A DNA stretch of 64,000 nucleotides from Globodera rostochiensis (GCA_018350325.1 JAEVLN010000001.1:671501-735500), one strand, 5' to 3'. Shown: positions 10,179-22,981, counted from the stretch's first letter. Program-made: numbers and translations. Notes: a model not told the origin generated them from the letters alone.

Positions 10179-12004
10179 ATGAATATAAATTCTCACCAGT
10201 CAGCACCAACTTTTGGCTGCGTTAAATCGAAAGACGGATTGAAGAAGAGCACATTTTATGAAGCGAAGCAACTTTCTGGGCATAAACGAACGCGGGACTC
10301 GATTATTCGGAGTGCTGGTTAGTATTTTGGGTAATTAAAAGGGATGACACTTTCAGGTAAATGCCTGTTTTTGTTGGAAATGACCTGAATCTGGATTTAC
10401 CAGGATTAAAATCCTGATTTCCGGGATATCCTGATCCTGGGTGCTTTATGCAGACCAGGACCTGGATTTTTACCAAAATATCTAAATTTTTTTATAACTT
10501 TGATTTTTCAAAATTGTGAAAAAACTCTGCGTTAAAATTTAATTTCTCCATATTTATAAGGATTTTCACTTCTGGTGGGGGGGGGGGGGGCTCGGCGGTG
10601 CCGATAGGCGCCGCCGAGAAAATTTTGATTCTAATTTTTTATTATGAATTTTTTAGCAGCCCCGAGGGTTCTACGCAGTGGAAAAGTTTTTGATAATCGC
10701 CGTTGTTCCGCACTGAAACAACTGTCAAACCTTGCAATAAAAGAAGAGGAGGGAACGGAAGAAGAGGAAATAGAAACGGACGAAAATGATTGGAAGGAAG
10801 AGAGAGAAGAGAATGATCTGAAGGAAGTAGAAGAGGAGAATGATCGGAAGGAAGAGAGAGAAGAGAATGATCGGAAGGAAGTAGAAGAGGAGAATGATCG
10901 GAAGGAAGTAGAAGAGGAGAATGATCGGAAGGAAGAGAGAGAAGAGAATGATCGGAAGGAAGAGAGAGAAGAGAATGATCGGAAGGAAGTAGAAGAGGAG
11001 AATGATCGGAAGGAAGTAAAAGAGGAGAATGATCGGAAGGAAGAGAGAGAAGAGAATGATCGGAAGGAAGAGAGAGAAGAGAATGATCGGAAGGAAGAGA
11101 GAGAAGAGAATGATCGGAAGGAAAAAAGAGAAGAGATGGACTGGACGGAAGAAAGATGTGAGGAATACCAGGAAAATAGAAATGAAGAAATGGGTCGAAG
11201 GAAAGGAGGTTGTACAAACGTCGAAGATACGGAGCAGAAAGAAGGGAAGGGGGAGGACGTCGACACAATGAAACTAAACGAGGATGCCATAGAAATGGGG
11301 ATATTTTTGTCGGACTGTGTGTCTTTCCGAAGAAATAATCGCTCAAATGCCAAGAAAGTGAAGCAAAAGGCAAAAAAGAACGATTCGAGACCAAAGAAGA
11401 AAGTGAACGCCATCGAAGGTTAGAAGAAAAGTAACGCTCGCCCCAAAGCTGTATCTAGAAAAAGGGGTGCGGAAGTCGATTTTAAGGGGTGTATTTATTC
11501 CGTTTTACTGCTTTTTTGTTAAAAAAATTTCTAAAATTCAAAATATTTTCAACCAATTTTAAAATTTTTTGAAGATTTTTAGGAATGGGAGGGGTCGGCG
11601 ATCAATAATTCAAACGAAAAAATTCCGGGACTTTTAGGCAACCTTGTAAACAGATTTATTAAAATATTACATCATAATTAATTAATTAGGTAATGGTTTT
11701 TGGTATAATAAATTTAAAAGTAAACGAATCGTTAGAATAATTAAGTTTAATTTAGTTTCTTCTTCACCACCCTCAACATTCTTGGAGTCGCAATCGCCGG
11801 CTAAAGTCTCATGCAAGCCTAATCCGTCCGTCGACCACCAGGCGAAGTGTGTGCACTGGGCAGACGAAAAGGAAAATACTGCTCGTAAGTCGAATAAATA
11901 GAAAGGAATTTTAAAAAAATTCCGAAATTTTAGTGTCCAGTGTGAAGGAATTTCATGAAAAGCCGAGAAGACGCTGCACAATGTTTTACAAGATCAATGA
12001 TTGA
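10179..12004 (+). CDS. Acidic tandem-repeat protein with a PP1-docking-like motif
   Basis: Exons: 10179-10317, 10657-11418, 11756-11884, 11934-12004; 366 residues. I do not recognise a family. The N-terminus is basic (KKSTFYEAKQL, GHKRTRDSIIRS, then RVLRSGKVF). The large second exon encodes about thirteen 9-residue repeats of the type ENDRKEEREE/ENDRKEVEEE, strongly charged and probably one long helix. The C-terminus has KCVHWADEKEN, in which K-C-V-H-W fits the RVxF consensus for docking protein phosphatase 1, and ends in a basic patch (EKPRRRCTMFYK). The product could be nuclear. The long first intron carries one of the dispersed GGCGCC repeats. Function is not assigned. Confidence 0.7.
10785..11140 (+). 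repeat. 27-bp coding minisatellite
   Basis: About thirteen direct repeats of a 27-bp unit (AATGATCGGAAGGAAGAGAG and a variant with GTAGAAG) lie in frame, so copy-number change adds or removes whole 9-residue repeats. Confidence 0.9.
11419..11755 (+). other. Repeat-containing intron of the acidic repeat gene
   Basis: Holds an A/T-rich element with GGGGTGCGGAAGTCGATTTT and AAGGGGTGTATTTATT, related to the element in the first intron of the CCCH gene (near 300-480). No exon seen. Confidence 0.4.
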
Positions 12005-12343
12005 ACGTGACTCGGATGGCTACGCGACGAAAATCCCTTTTTTACGGTTTCAAATTCGTGCAACAAAATCTGACGAAAATGAAGACTTTTTTGTCCCTGC
12101 ATCTAAACGAATTCCCAGATAAACTGCAATTTTATCGTACCTTATTTCGACCATTATTTATATTGTATTCGTAAAAGCGGACACTTTTAAGAATAAAAAG
12201 ACGTCTCCGTAAACCAATGAATGATACAGTCCTTTCACTGGTTTGGATTATAGGTCCATGTGAAACATTGTTTATATGACAAACGAACGTTAAATGGAGA
12301 TCAAATATCCGAAAGTCAGCAAAAACAAAAATTCCGTAAATCA
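12005..12343. other. Convergent intergenic region
   Basis: Between the 3' ends of the acidic repeat gene and RFC3. No gene or repeat seen; 3'UTRs expected. Confidence 0.5.
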
Positions 12344-14048
12344 TCAGCTCTGTTGATGTGCGCATGCCAATTCCATGAACGTGGCCACAAATGCCTCCAG
12401 ATGGTAAATTTCCTTGCTGCCCAACTTTGAACTGTGTTCATAGCGCGCCGCAGCAGAGACCAACAGGCCGACAAGAGAACGGTCACACATTTTTGACAGC
12501 TCATCCACCAAATTCTAAAAAAAAAAGTCCGAAACGCTTTCCGTTTAAAATGAATTGAACTTTCCAAAAATCATATTTAATTAAACAAAACAAAAAAAAA
12601 GTCGATTCGATAATTCCTTACAATAAATATGACGGAGGAAGGGATGCACCTGCACAGCAACTCGTAGAAGCGTTGGCGGACCTCGAGAACTCTGAAAGAA
12701 GGCAAAGTCAACAGACATCCGCTTTTTGAATAGGCCACCCATTCGCATTTTTCTTCTGCATTATCAGCTCAGCGGTCTGTTTCAAATAGGTCTCCCATTC
12801 GGGCTCCATAACGGACTGCTTGACCAAATCTTTACCGCTAAAAAACGGCAATTTAAATTTCAAAAATTTTATCCTAAAATTGTTTCTCACTGCTGTGCCA
12901 CGCTCCCTTCTAACAAACAAATCGCACGTCGAACATTTCCAGCAGCCTTTTCGATTAGCAACTTCATCCAAAATTCGGACAAATTTACATGCTCTTTCGC
13001 GCAAACGAACTCAATGCAAGCGCGCATCTAAGAAGGCATTTATAAAGGAAAATTGGGAATTGCTTTAACAGAGGGTAGATTCGCACCTAATTTTAATTGG
13101 TTTAAATCAAATTTCTAAAACATTTTATCAGTCTGTTTATGGAAAGAACGGGGCCAAAGTGCGACCTCCGTGTCGCTCGGCGCCGCCACTCTGATGAGCA
13201 TGCAACGGCTGCGCAACGGGTCGATGACGCGACTGGCCGATTCACAGCACAAAACTATTTTGCACGTGCCCGCGTATTTCTCCATAGTCCGACGCAACGA
13301 TTGCTGCGCTTCTCTGCTCAGATTCTCGGCTTCCATCAGAACGACGACTTTGAATGCCTTTTGAGCGGTTCTGTTCAGCTGCTCAACCTGCGCCATCGTC
13401 TTGACCACTTCTTGCACAATTACTCGGTCGTAAATGCCCACGTCACTGTAAATTTTCATTCATCAGCTATCGGCACCGTCGACCCCCACCCCCAGAAGTA
13501 AAGTAGAATTAGCAACAAAAAAAAAATTTGAAAACCTTCACAAAAATGCAAAAAAAAATCGACATTTTCCCCCAACTGCCCACCCCCCCCCCTCAAATTT
13601 TTTCTAGATACGGGGCCTGAATGGTACCTTACCCCAAATGTTGAAAAATGGCAAAAGAACCTTGGGGTCAGCTCAATATGATAGTTACTGTTGACGGAGT
13701 GAATTTGGAGCTTCTTACCACTGGGCACCTGAAAATGAATGAATATTTATTTAAAAACACTACAGAAATTCTAGAAAATCATTCAAGCATTTAAATAGCA
13801 CATATTTGGAAAAAGAAGCGAACCGTAAAAGGAATCTCCTCGACATGCACATTTTCCACGCCCTTTCCGTACAGCTTCTTCAGCAGACAGTGAATTCGCG
13901 TCCGTTTCCCGGCCCCGCTCGGCCCGCAAAACAGCAAATGAGGAAAATCGCTGGTGCTGACCAGACTGATCAGCTGCTCCGCTTGTTCTTTATGGAAAGT
14001 GAGCTTGGGGAAGTCACGCGGCCTGTATTTGTCCACCCAAAGAGCCAT
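12344..14048 (-). CDS. RFC3: Replication factor C subunit 3
   Basis: Exons (minus): 14048-13824, 13728-13661, 13445-13166, 13027-12891, 12837-12739, 12691-12622, 12514-12344; 349 residues against 356 in human. The start MALWVDKYRP is the family signature. Walker A is GPSGAGKR at 42-49; the Walker B region reads VVVLMEAENL, as in other RFC3 with a relaxed DEAD box. RRTMEKYAGTCKIVLCC and the RSRC arginine-finger motif follow, and the C-terminal collar domain ends LGSKEIYHLEAFVATFMEL. RFC3 is part of the pentameric clamp loader that opens PCNA in DNA replication and repair. Several donors are unusual (GTCGCA at 13165, GTTCGC at 13823), but frame and alignment are continuous throughout. Confidence 0.93.
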
Positions 14049-15234
14049 TCGAGATTTGATTCTTTTCCACAGATTTAAGTGTAATGTACGAAAAAGCGAT
14101 TTACACGTTTTAAGCTATAACTTTCTAAACGTATCTTTCGCTTTCAAATAAAGAGCTTCTGGATAGTGTCTATTTATTTGATTTAATTAGCAAAAATTAG
14201 GCAAATCAGTGTTTTAATCAAAATTTCTTGTTTTCGAAGTGCGACCAAACTCGGTTTGTAACATATCGCCAATCCGATACCAATTAAGAAAAATGAAGGT
14301 TCGATGAGTAGTAAGGATGGGAATCGCGATCGCATTTCGCCGTTCGCATTAAAAAAATTTGAGATCGCCGATCGCATTTCATGCAAGATCGCGCGATATT
14401 AGGGGTGTAACGATTGGATTTTTAATTTAAAAATGTCAGAATGCCATAAAAAAAATTGGCGAACTACAAAACATTCAAAAAATTTACTCCAAAACCAATT
14501 TTTGGGGTCAAATTTTATTTTACCCTAAACCGTAGACCTATGTAGCCTTGGATTTAGTTATAAGTGGGTTCGACGTGGAAATTTTTTTTACTAATTTTTA
14601 ACATCTTTGTTAAGAAAAATTGCGAAAAATTTCGAAAATTTGCGATTTTCTAATTTTTCAAAATGCAAATTTTTTAAGAATTCTGCTTTACAGGGGGGGG
14701 GGGGTCGGCGGTGCCATAGGCGCCGCCGGAAAATTTTTTTGGAAATTTTAATGAATCTTGTTAAAGAAAATGAACAAAAAATATGCTGGAAAATAGTAAA
14801 TAGAAAGAATCAAAAAGTCCAATGTTTTGAAAAGGCGCACCCTCCGTACGATCTTCAGAAACACGCACTGCTTAAGAACATTTGCTCCAACAATGGAATA
14901 TGGCCATGTCTGCGTTATATTGTTTTATAAGCGTTCGCCTGCCATCGTAATTCATTCATATACACGTTACAATACCAAAATGGCATAAGTACTAATTAGA
15001 ATGGAGAAATGAATTTAAATGAAGACAAATGAAAGATTTCCATTTTGTGTATTTGGTGTCAGAACGAGCAGAAAAAGAAAAAAGGGAATATCGAAAGTTT
15101 AAACAGTTAGTGTTGAGGGGATTTGTTAGTTGCCTCTATCGTACACTACCTACACGCATAATGGGACGGAAAGGTGAGTTGGCTACAGACTCCTCGACAA
15201 CATTCTCTCCCCCCCCCCCCCCTCTCCGTCAACG
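14049..15234. other. Intergenic with dispersed repeats
   Basis: 14300-14420 carries palindromic GATCGC-rich sequence. 14691-14730 has a G-run followed by the CGGCGGTGCC/GGCGCCGCCG inverted repeat. 15208-15220 is a C-run. No gene supported. Confidence 0.5.
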
Positions 15235-17412
15235 TTAGCAATCAATCAGCTTCCTCTGCAAGTAATCGCTGATGTCAGCAAGGATTCTAAGGCGTTGCCG
15301 ACTTTTGCACATGTTCAGAATGCCGTGGTATGCGTCTAAAAGTTGCGACTGTTCGGCATGTTTAAGGCGGCATAATTCCTTACGTTCGTAATGTTTCCAT
15401 TCCACCGAAACGCCGAATTGGCGCAGCCGTTGCGCGTACAAAATGCCCTCGTCCCGGAGAATGTCCACGCCGGCGGTGCAAATCATAGCTGAGCAGAGAC
15501 CCTCCAAATTAGTGCCCAAAAGCGGACAAATGTCCGGATTGGTCAGAAATGGCGCCATCCTCTCGGACAGCTAAATTTGCCAATTCCAGCGAAGAAATTG
15601 AGGCCGTGGCATGCCCACCTCAATGTCCGGCCGCGGCTCGTCCCCGACTTTGTTGCCTTTGTTGTGTCCGTTCCGCGCAAATTCCTTCCCATCCTTTTGT
15701 TCTTGCCCACGGCACATTCCTCCCTTCCCTCCCGGCAGCCCCGGAGGCAAATTCCGTTCGTCGATCAGTGCCATCATCTGCTCGTTCCCCAAAAGCTGCT
15801 TTGACAAATGCCGATTTTGAGCGATCTTTCGAATGTTATGCGGCGACGGATCGATTCCCAAATACATAAGACACCTGAAAAGTCGGCTTTAAATGCTTTT
15901 GCTATGCATCATTAGACGTTAAATGCTTTTCGGCATCACCATTTACCATCGGATAAGCAAGTTCGGGTTGAGCAGTCCGGTCCCCGGATAGCTTTGGTAA
16001 AAGTAGCGATAGGATGAGGACCGGAAGTTCAACATGTGGATCACTGGGTACACCAGAACTTGGCACTGAACGCAAAGATATTCAAATTGTTCGGTTGTTG
16101 GTGCCAATTGCCCTGATCGTCGATGGGTTTCCGGCCTTTAGAGCTCTCTGACAAATAACGGCGCATAAATTAGCGCCCGCCGAGTCGCCCATCAAAGCGA
16201 TTTTTGTTGGGTCGATGCCGTAGGTCACAAATCGCTGGCTGTTCAATTCAGCAATGACGCGCTCGCATTCAAAAAGTGCCGTCGGGAACTTTGCCTCGGG
16301 CGAGAGAGAATAATCGATGGAGACCACCGGAAGGCCAAGCTTCCAGCTCAAATACAGAAGAGCGCCATCATAAAACCCTACGATGAAACAAAATCTATCG
16401 GAATAATCAAATAATGCTTGCTGGGCTTTCCAATGCACCAGCCACCGCCGTGGATGAACACAATGGCACCGTTGTGCCGTCGTTTCTCCCCCTTAGGCAA
16501 GTACAGTCGACATTTGACGCCCGCTATTCGTTCATTGCTCACATCGCACCAATGGGCCCCGAAGAGCCAACGAAAGAGCCAACGTGGGAGGGCAGGGAAC
16601 ATGACGTAGGAGAGAGCGCGGCTCAATTTGTTGCGGACGGAATGGCCGGCGACAAATTCGACGAGGGAACCCTTGGGGGGATGGGAGGGCCGTGGGGGAA
16701 GAACAAAGCCCTTCTTAAATGGGGGAGAGGGCGCCCAAAAGAAACAACCAAAAATTCATTCAAAAAAATCGATTGGAATGCTTTGATCTCCCCGTCCCTA
16801 TTACCAACAAAGTACTCGTTGAACAGTCGCATCAGAAACTCGAAGAAAGCAATTTTCTTCCGGTCTGCGATGCGCAAGGGTAGTGGTCGATGGAGGGCGG
16901 CGAGTAGTATTAGGAGGACGAAGACGGACAGCAAAAGCCACCACAGAGCCATGCCGAGCAACGTGGTCAGCAGGGAGAAGAGGAGGCCGATAAACTCGGG
17001 CTGCTGAAAGAGTTGGTTAGGAAGGGGCAATTGAACATAAAACGACGTTTCCAAGACAACTCCCTCCCCCAAATGGGGAAATGGACCATTTCCTGTCCAA
17101 AATAAGGCCTCTTCCCCCCCCCCCCCAAGTTTTACACATTTACCAATTCGGTGTTTACCCAATCACTTCTCGCCCCGCACGCGTCCTTCGAGACGACTCA
17201 TTAAATTTCAGCTGCTGACGGAAGGGAATTCAAAAGATAAACAAAAACTGCACCTTAAGCGATTGCTGCTGTTTATCAGTCGCCGTCCCATCGGATGCAT
17301 TTGCCTCTGTCGGGTAAAGCAATTGGGTGAATAACTCGACGAGGTAGTCGCCGTACAATTGCCGACCCGCCACAAGGAAGGAGTACATTTTCGGGCCAAA
17401 TTTTGAGGGCAA
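15235..17412 (-). CDS. Membrane-anchored esterase of the arylacetamide deacetylase/HSL family
   Basis: Exons (minus): 17412-17254, 17003-16809, 16713-16422, 16377-16112, 16065-15947, 15874-15619, 15570-15384, 15335-15235; 524 residues. A strongly hydrophobic segment (about residues 57-85) is a membrane anchor. HGGGW forms the oxyanion hole, GDSAG holds the nucleophile Ser, the Asp lies in GVDILRDEG, and the His in YHG near the end: a complete alpha/beta-hydrolase triad. SIDYSLSPEAKFP is typical of AADAC and hormone-sensitive lipase. Expected activity: hydrolysis of lipid or xenobiotic esters at the ER face. It is longer than AADAC (about 400) because of an extended N-terminus and a low-complexity loop rich in Gly/Lys/Pro in exon 6. 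Two introns (16111-16066 and 16421-16378) need GC donors. The exon 3 acceptor is the least certain junction. Confidence 0.85.
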
Positions 17413-18855
17413 ATGTTAGTGAGAGATTGGGCTAAATTCGCGTTCTTTATTTGCAATAAATAAATAAAGTAATTAAGAAAAGTCCGGTAGGGTATTTATT
17501 GTTCCCTTTGGGCTCACTTAAAGTTTGAGCTTCGTCTTCTTCTACCAGAGTTTCTCTTTTCAGAAAACTTTTCGATTCGTTTTGCCCGTTTTGAGATTTT
17601 CAAAAAGATAGAAACCCGGGGGCCCCTCCCTCACTAATGAATTGATAAATTAATTTATTACTTTAGCGCCGATGGAACTCATTTTTCCCTCACTCTTTGC
17701 CCCCTCCCCGCCCCCCGTGTAAAAAGAAAACGAAAACGACGGGGCGTTGCGCGAGGGCAGACGAATAAAGGAAAGGAATCGATCAAATCACTCCCCCCCC
17801 CCCCCCCCCCCCCATTAAGGGAAATGCACAATTCGCCCTGGAGAATAACCGAGAGAGGGAGGGCAAATGTGGGAATCAAAAGAGGGGAAGGGAATTGAGG
17901 GAAATGAGTTCATTCAAATGCACAACCCGAAAATGGATCCCCCCCCCCTCTGAACGTGTCCATCCACCCATCCGTGATTGACACCCCCCCCCTCCAATTG
18001 AGTCTAGAAAAATTGGAGAATTACTCTCGGAAAATTGCTCACCATCAAAAAAAGAGGAGCATTGCTCACTAAGATGATTAGCAACACGGAGAATTAGGCA
18101 CCGTGAAGGTAATGAATAAATGGAAATGGCAAAATTGATCGACATTAGCTAATCTTTTACCATTTGCGAGCTTTCAAATTTTAAAATGTCATTTCCTTCA
18201 CGGTGAGCAATTCTCAGAAAATTGTTTGGTGCACTTTTTACATGCATAAGCACATTCAAAGCGCTGAGATGACAGAATGAGGGGGGGGGGAAGGAAGTTT
18301 TGCAAATGGCCAAATTGGGGTGCATCGATGAAAGGGGGGGGGGAAGGGGGGAGGGGGGGGAGGGGAATGGTCGAATCGGAGAGAGAAAATAATTAATTAT
18401 AAAATTTTAAATTCGTCAACCAACAAACTCTGCAGGTTAACCGTCACTCGAAAATTTAATGTCTTAAAATTGCATTTGTTATTCGAATGGCTTAACTTTC
18501 GCGAGAATTAGCCATAGCCATTACAGACTCGCGGCGGCTTCCGAAATGTGTGGAGATTTGGTGGGGTGAGAAGAGGGAATAATATATTTATTTGAGTGAG
18601 AATTTGGAGGTTATTGCTTTAAGAAAAGATCGATGTTTGCTGTTCGTTCGCCTAGCGTTGTGAGTCTTTTTGAGAGAGATTCATTCGCAAAGATTGGGAG
18701 GTCAATTATTGTAGAAATTCGGATTGGACAAATGGAAGTCGTCTAATAACGTTGCCCGTCGTCCTTTCCCCCCACTCCTTAAAATGAACGCTTTGAAGAA
18801 ACATTTAGTCACAACATTTAACGTTAAAAGCATGAACGGAATAATTAATAGGCTT
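17413..18855. other. Intergenic with C and G homopolymers
   Basis: Contains long C-runs (17790-17813, 17940-17948, 17983-17993) and G-rich stretches (18281-18365). No open frame with family resemblance. Probably the promoter of the esterase and the 3' flank of PEX12. Confidence 0.5.
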
Positions 18856-20586
18856 TTAATGATATATTTTGACGAGTTCATTTGAAGTGGCGGGCATTGA
18901 GGTGATCGGACAACGGCCTTCGAGTCGGACCTGCAAATATCAAAAAAGGGTTTTGGGTGGGCTTTGAACGCTGTTTCGTTACAAAGTTGTAAATGCAGGC
19001 ATGACAGAAGACGTAACCGGAAACGATGAGAACAGTGTCATTTTTACGAGTCCGTCGACAGATCGGACACTTGTCCACCTCCATGCAGAGAGTTTGCTGT
19101 TCGGTGGGCAGACTCTGAATAAACTCTCACAATGTTTTGATCAAATCGATTGAATCATCGACGTTACGTTGTACGGATGTTCCGGGATGCGAATTTTCTG
19201 TCTTCCGCCCACCAATTGTCCAAAGCGACGGCCGAGCTCGTCCGAGTAGTAATACTCGAGAAATTGAACCAGGAAAAGAGCGTAGGAGATGAAACGGCCC
19301 AAAACCGAGGGGAAAGAGAGCAGAGAACGCCAGAGACGGGCAAAAATGCTGCATTTAAAGACCGATCAGATCACTTTTGGCGCTTTCTTTTCGCAGGCTC
19401 ACTTTGTCTTGCGCAAGTGAAAAGGCAATTGGCCCTCGGCGTCGAATCGCGTCATATCGTCGGGAGTCAATTTTTCGAGTCGACATTTGGCCAAGACGAG
19501 GAAAGGGCTGGGCATGGAGGACAAGGAGAAGGCGAAGGCCAATTGGAAGAGCAGCGACAGGAAGAGGAAGAGGGCCTTCAGCCGGGGGTAAAAGCGAAGG
19601 AAAAGACGACGCCATCCCTGCGGGGGATATTATTGTATAACCTTTAAATAAGATTTTGCAGCGTCTCAGCACCAGAGTTGAGCGAAGCCGGGAGGGATTT
19701 GGTACTTATCGGATATGTGAAGTCGAACTGTCATTTTCCCGGGATTCCCCCGGTTCCGGCGAAACCCCCCGGATTGCCGATTTCGCTATCGAATCAGTTC
19801 CTTCGAATTTGAAAGCTATTTTCTTCACCGGACTTTGTGCCGAATTGCGTCTTGCTCGAATTGAAGCTTTTCACACAATTTCTCCAATTTGTTGTAAATA
19901 TAAGGCCAGACAACCTTAAAAAAAAAGCTCAAAAATTTATTTAAAATTATTGCCTTTGTTCTTACAATAAAAATGAGCGACCGAATTCGATGCTTAACGC
20001 GGGAAAAGGACGCACTCCCCCGCAGGGGAACCCGTTTCATTCCATAGAAATTCTCGGAAAAAGACGCGGCTGAATTGGGCAAATGTTTTATTGAAATTAT
20101 CAAATTTAAAATGACAAAATTTTTTTAGGAAATGATTTTCCAGGAACAACTGAAGCACGAGGTACAGCTCCTCAAAGTGATTGTCCACAAAAGACAAACG
20201 ACGATTTAAAATATGCAGCAGTAACTAAAAATTAATTTTAAATTGAGGCCATTTCTTTGTGGGGCAAATTCGGGTTCATTACATTCAGAAAACTTCGGAT
20301 CCCCGGCTTCATCGACCCCGACAGAGAATCCTGAGCCAGAAAGTCAAAAATGGACGGCAAAGTTGTCGAACATTGGTTATCCCGTGCCGGTATGGGCTCC
20401 GTGGATGGCGGCAATGTTTTGGTGCTTTGAAACCATTTAATCTTTTAAAGGTTCAAAGAATAATTTTCGATTTCCTTTTAAAAAAATATGTTTTGGAAAA
20501 AGGATAATTCGAGCGAAGGATTCGTTCAAAAATTAAATGAATTTAACGCTATTTTATTTTTGTCCTTTTGACTGATGCGCAGTCAT
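18856..20586 (-). CDS. PEX12: Peroxisome assembly protein 12 (peroxin-12)
   Basis: Exons read with confidence (minus): up to 20283, 20224-20116, 20069-19966, 19914-19829, 19617-19403, 19348-19168, 19114-18983, 18930-18856. PSIFDFLAQDS, SASFSENFYGMKR and the TM-rich middle match PEX12 along its length. The C-terminal RING begins KCPICRRTRKNDTV and runs through SGYVFCHAC to GRCPI; as in PEX12 generally it lacks some canonical zinc ligands. PEX12 is an integral peroxisomal membrane protein and part of the PEX2/PEX10/PEX12 ubiquitin ligase that recycles the import receptor PEX5. Two points are unresolved: the 5' end (a 14-nt first exon at 20586-20573 would supply ATG and keep frame) and the junction between 19829 and 19617, where phase does not match unless a small exon or another donor is used. 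Confidence 0.85.
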
Positions 20587-20744
20587 TTCAATAAATCCGA
20601 ACACATCGAAAATGACAAAATAAATACGTATTGAATAACTTTCTTCTCCACAGGGAAGAATAAGTAATTAAACACAACAAATTCGTTTCGATTATTGCCA
20701 TCCCTCGCAATCCGTCTCAAATCTGATCACTTGGTAGTCTCTGA

Positions 20745-22981
20745 TCAGTCCATTTCCATTGCCTCCCCTTTTCGCCTGCTTGCACGTCCGCCACGGTTTT
20801 GTTGCTGTTTGACCGCTTGATTCTGCGCCTTTTCAGCCCGTCTCTGCTCTTTCAGCTGTTCCGGGTCATCCAAACGAAATAGAAAGTGCAAATCGTTGGG
20901 CGAACGCTTCAACATTGCAATTGCATACCTGAGAACCAGTGGACTTTTAAAGACCGAACAAATTATGAAAAACGCACATCATTTTCCATCTCAATGAGGC
21001 CAAATACGCTTTTCCAACATTGGCCGCGACATTATGCGAAAGTTCCAACGGATCCTGAACATTGACCAGCGAAAAGCGCCATTTCTTCTCAATTCTTTTG
21101 TCTTCGGCCACGTAACGGTAGCCTAAACTCGTCCTTTTCAAACACTTGTCCATCTCGTGGAGAAATCACACGATTCTCTTTGATTTGCTGGTAGAGAAAA
21201 GTAAAAAGTCCCTTAAAACAACGACTTCTCAAATTAAAGGATAAAATAGGGGAAAACCTTAAGCAAAGTCGGAAAACCCTCGTCGAGAGCGAAGAAGGAG
21301 AGGTCGTACTCGATGGGCCATCCTTCGATGTTGCGGGAATTGTGCCGGAGCAAAAGTTGGACGGGCGGAATGCGGCCCTTCTGCTGGAGAAAGGCGACGA
21401 CAAGCAAAGAAAGGGCGTACGAATTCCAATGGGCCTTCGGGTGGGCCTTCGACCGCTGCTTCGAGACGGCCGCCGCCCCCTCTTCGCCTTCCTGCGCCTT
21501 TTTGTTCTCCGTCGACGGAACAATCGGTGAGAAAAGTCCGTTGCAAGAGGCCCAAAGTTTGAGGAAAAAAATGAGACGCAAAAGAGTACCTAAAAAGAGG
21601 GGGTAAGAAAAGTTCCGATACGATTCAAAGCCTTGCGAACCGGTGGTTTCCGCTCGGACCAAATCCCGGATCAAATTCGCTTTGCATTCGCCCAACAAAT
21701 TCTGCACAGAAAGTTCACAGGGAATGCGCGTCGACAAATGGCGAATCAGAAAACGGACGACGGGAGTTCGCGCGTCGGGAACGGGCACATGCGCTGTGAT
21801 AAGCCCCTTTTCTTTTCGAAACGCATTCATCAAACGGTTCAAAAGACGAACGCAATCTGATTAAAAAAAGTGCGACTAAAATCATGAGACTCAGGGAAAG
21901 AAAGTTCAACAACAAAAAAAACCCTTGGCCCCCCGTATAAAATTATACCAATTTTAGTAAGCCGAATGAAAGTGTCTCTGTTCATGGGGTTCTGTTTAAG
22001 CGTTTCGGGGGTCAGCTGTTTGTCAACTTCGACCATCATTTCTTCGCTTGTAGTCGATGAAACGGAAGGACTGTCTTCAAAACCACAAGATGACTCGCTC
22101 AAATCCTCATCGAAAACCAAATTAAGATCCTAAAATGGATCAGGACTTGGAAGCAAAAAGCGAACTGACCAAATCCGAATTGACGAAGCCAAGGCCGGTA
22201 GAGGAAGAACCAAACACGCGAATTTGGAGGGGAGAGGCGAAATAGGGTTGAACAAAGTGTCTGAGCTGCTGGGCAAATTCGGCCCTGTCGTTTACCTGAG
22301 AAAATCAATAACAAAATGCATTCATTTTCTGAATGTATAACCGTAGTCGTCGCCATTGAAAATGTTGCTATCATTGAATTCTAAAATTATTATTTGAAAC
22401 AAGGTGATTAATCCGCGCTACCAATTGATTCTCCAGACCGGAAGTCCCATTTTCGTCCAAACAGTTGAGAACTTCAACAGACTTAAGCTCACCGAAATGT
22501 TCAGGGACATGGTGATCAGTTCCCGCTCCTTCAAAGTCAACACGTCTCGGATGAATGCGAACATTACACTAAAATCGACACGCAATTTCAGACGATCCGA
22601 TTAATACCATAAGAATTTGTTTTTTTGGATTTAAATTTAAAACATTGCAGCCAAATTCACCTTCCCAATGCGCAAACGCTCAAAAGAACTGAGTAAGTTT
22701 TGAGCGGCGTCCTCTTCTTTAAACTCCACAATGGCAAAGGCGCCGTTGCCACTTCTGTCCATAATCACTCTGTCCACCTCGCCGAATTGGTCCATCGCCC
22801 CGGCCAACTCAGAGCTTTCTAATGGACGCGCAAAATTGTTCAGATAGACCGACCGATTCATCAATTGACTAGTTTTTGTTCTGAGTTCGGTGTTTTGCTG
22901 GTGCCCTTTGCCCTTGAGATGATCGTCCCAATGCTTCTGGGAATGGACCAAAACATCACAAACGTCGCACTTAAACTCCAT
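20745..22981 (-). CDS. TUT1: U6 snRNA-type terminal uridylyltransferase (Star-PAP/TUT1 family)
   Basis: Exons (minus): 22981-22661, 22568-22422, 22380-22342, 22295-22170, 22129-21949, 21856-21641, 21589-21258, 21211-21146, 21087-20978, 20928-20745; 573 residues. Domain order is that of TUT1: a C2H2 finger at 5-27 (C-X2-C-X12-H-X5-H), an RRM from about 44, the nucleotidyltransferase core with FGSSSTGLGF and the DxD metal site D210/D212 (SDLDL), then the PAP-associated domain with FLKLWASCNGL and NSYALSLLVVAFLQ, and QDPLELSHNVAANV. TUT1 adds uridines to U6 snRNA in the nucleus; vertebrate Star-PAP also polyadenylates mRNAs. The 51-nt intron 21640-21590 is a multiple of three and open, so retention would add 17 residues. 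CMC1 lies 156 bp upstream and PEX12 about 160-300 bp downstream, all on the minus strand. Confidence 0.9.
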
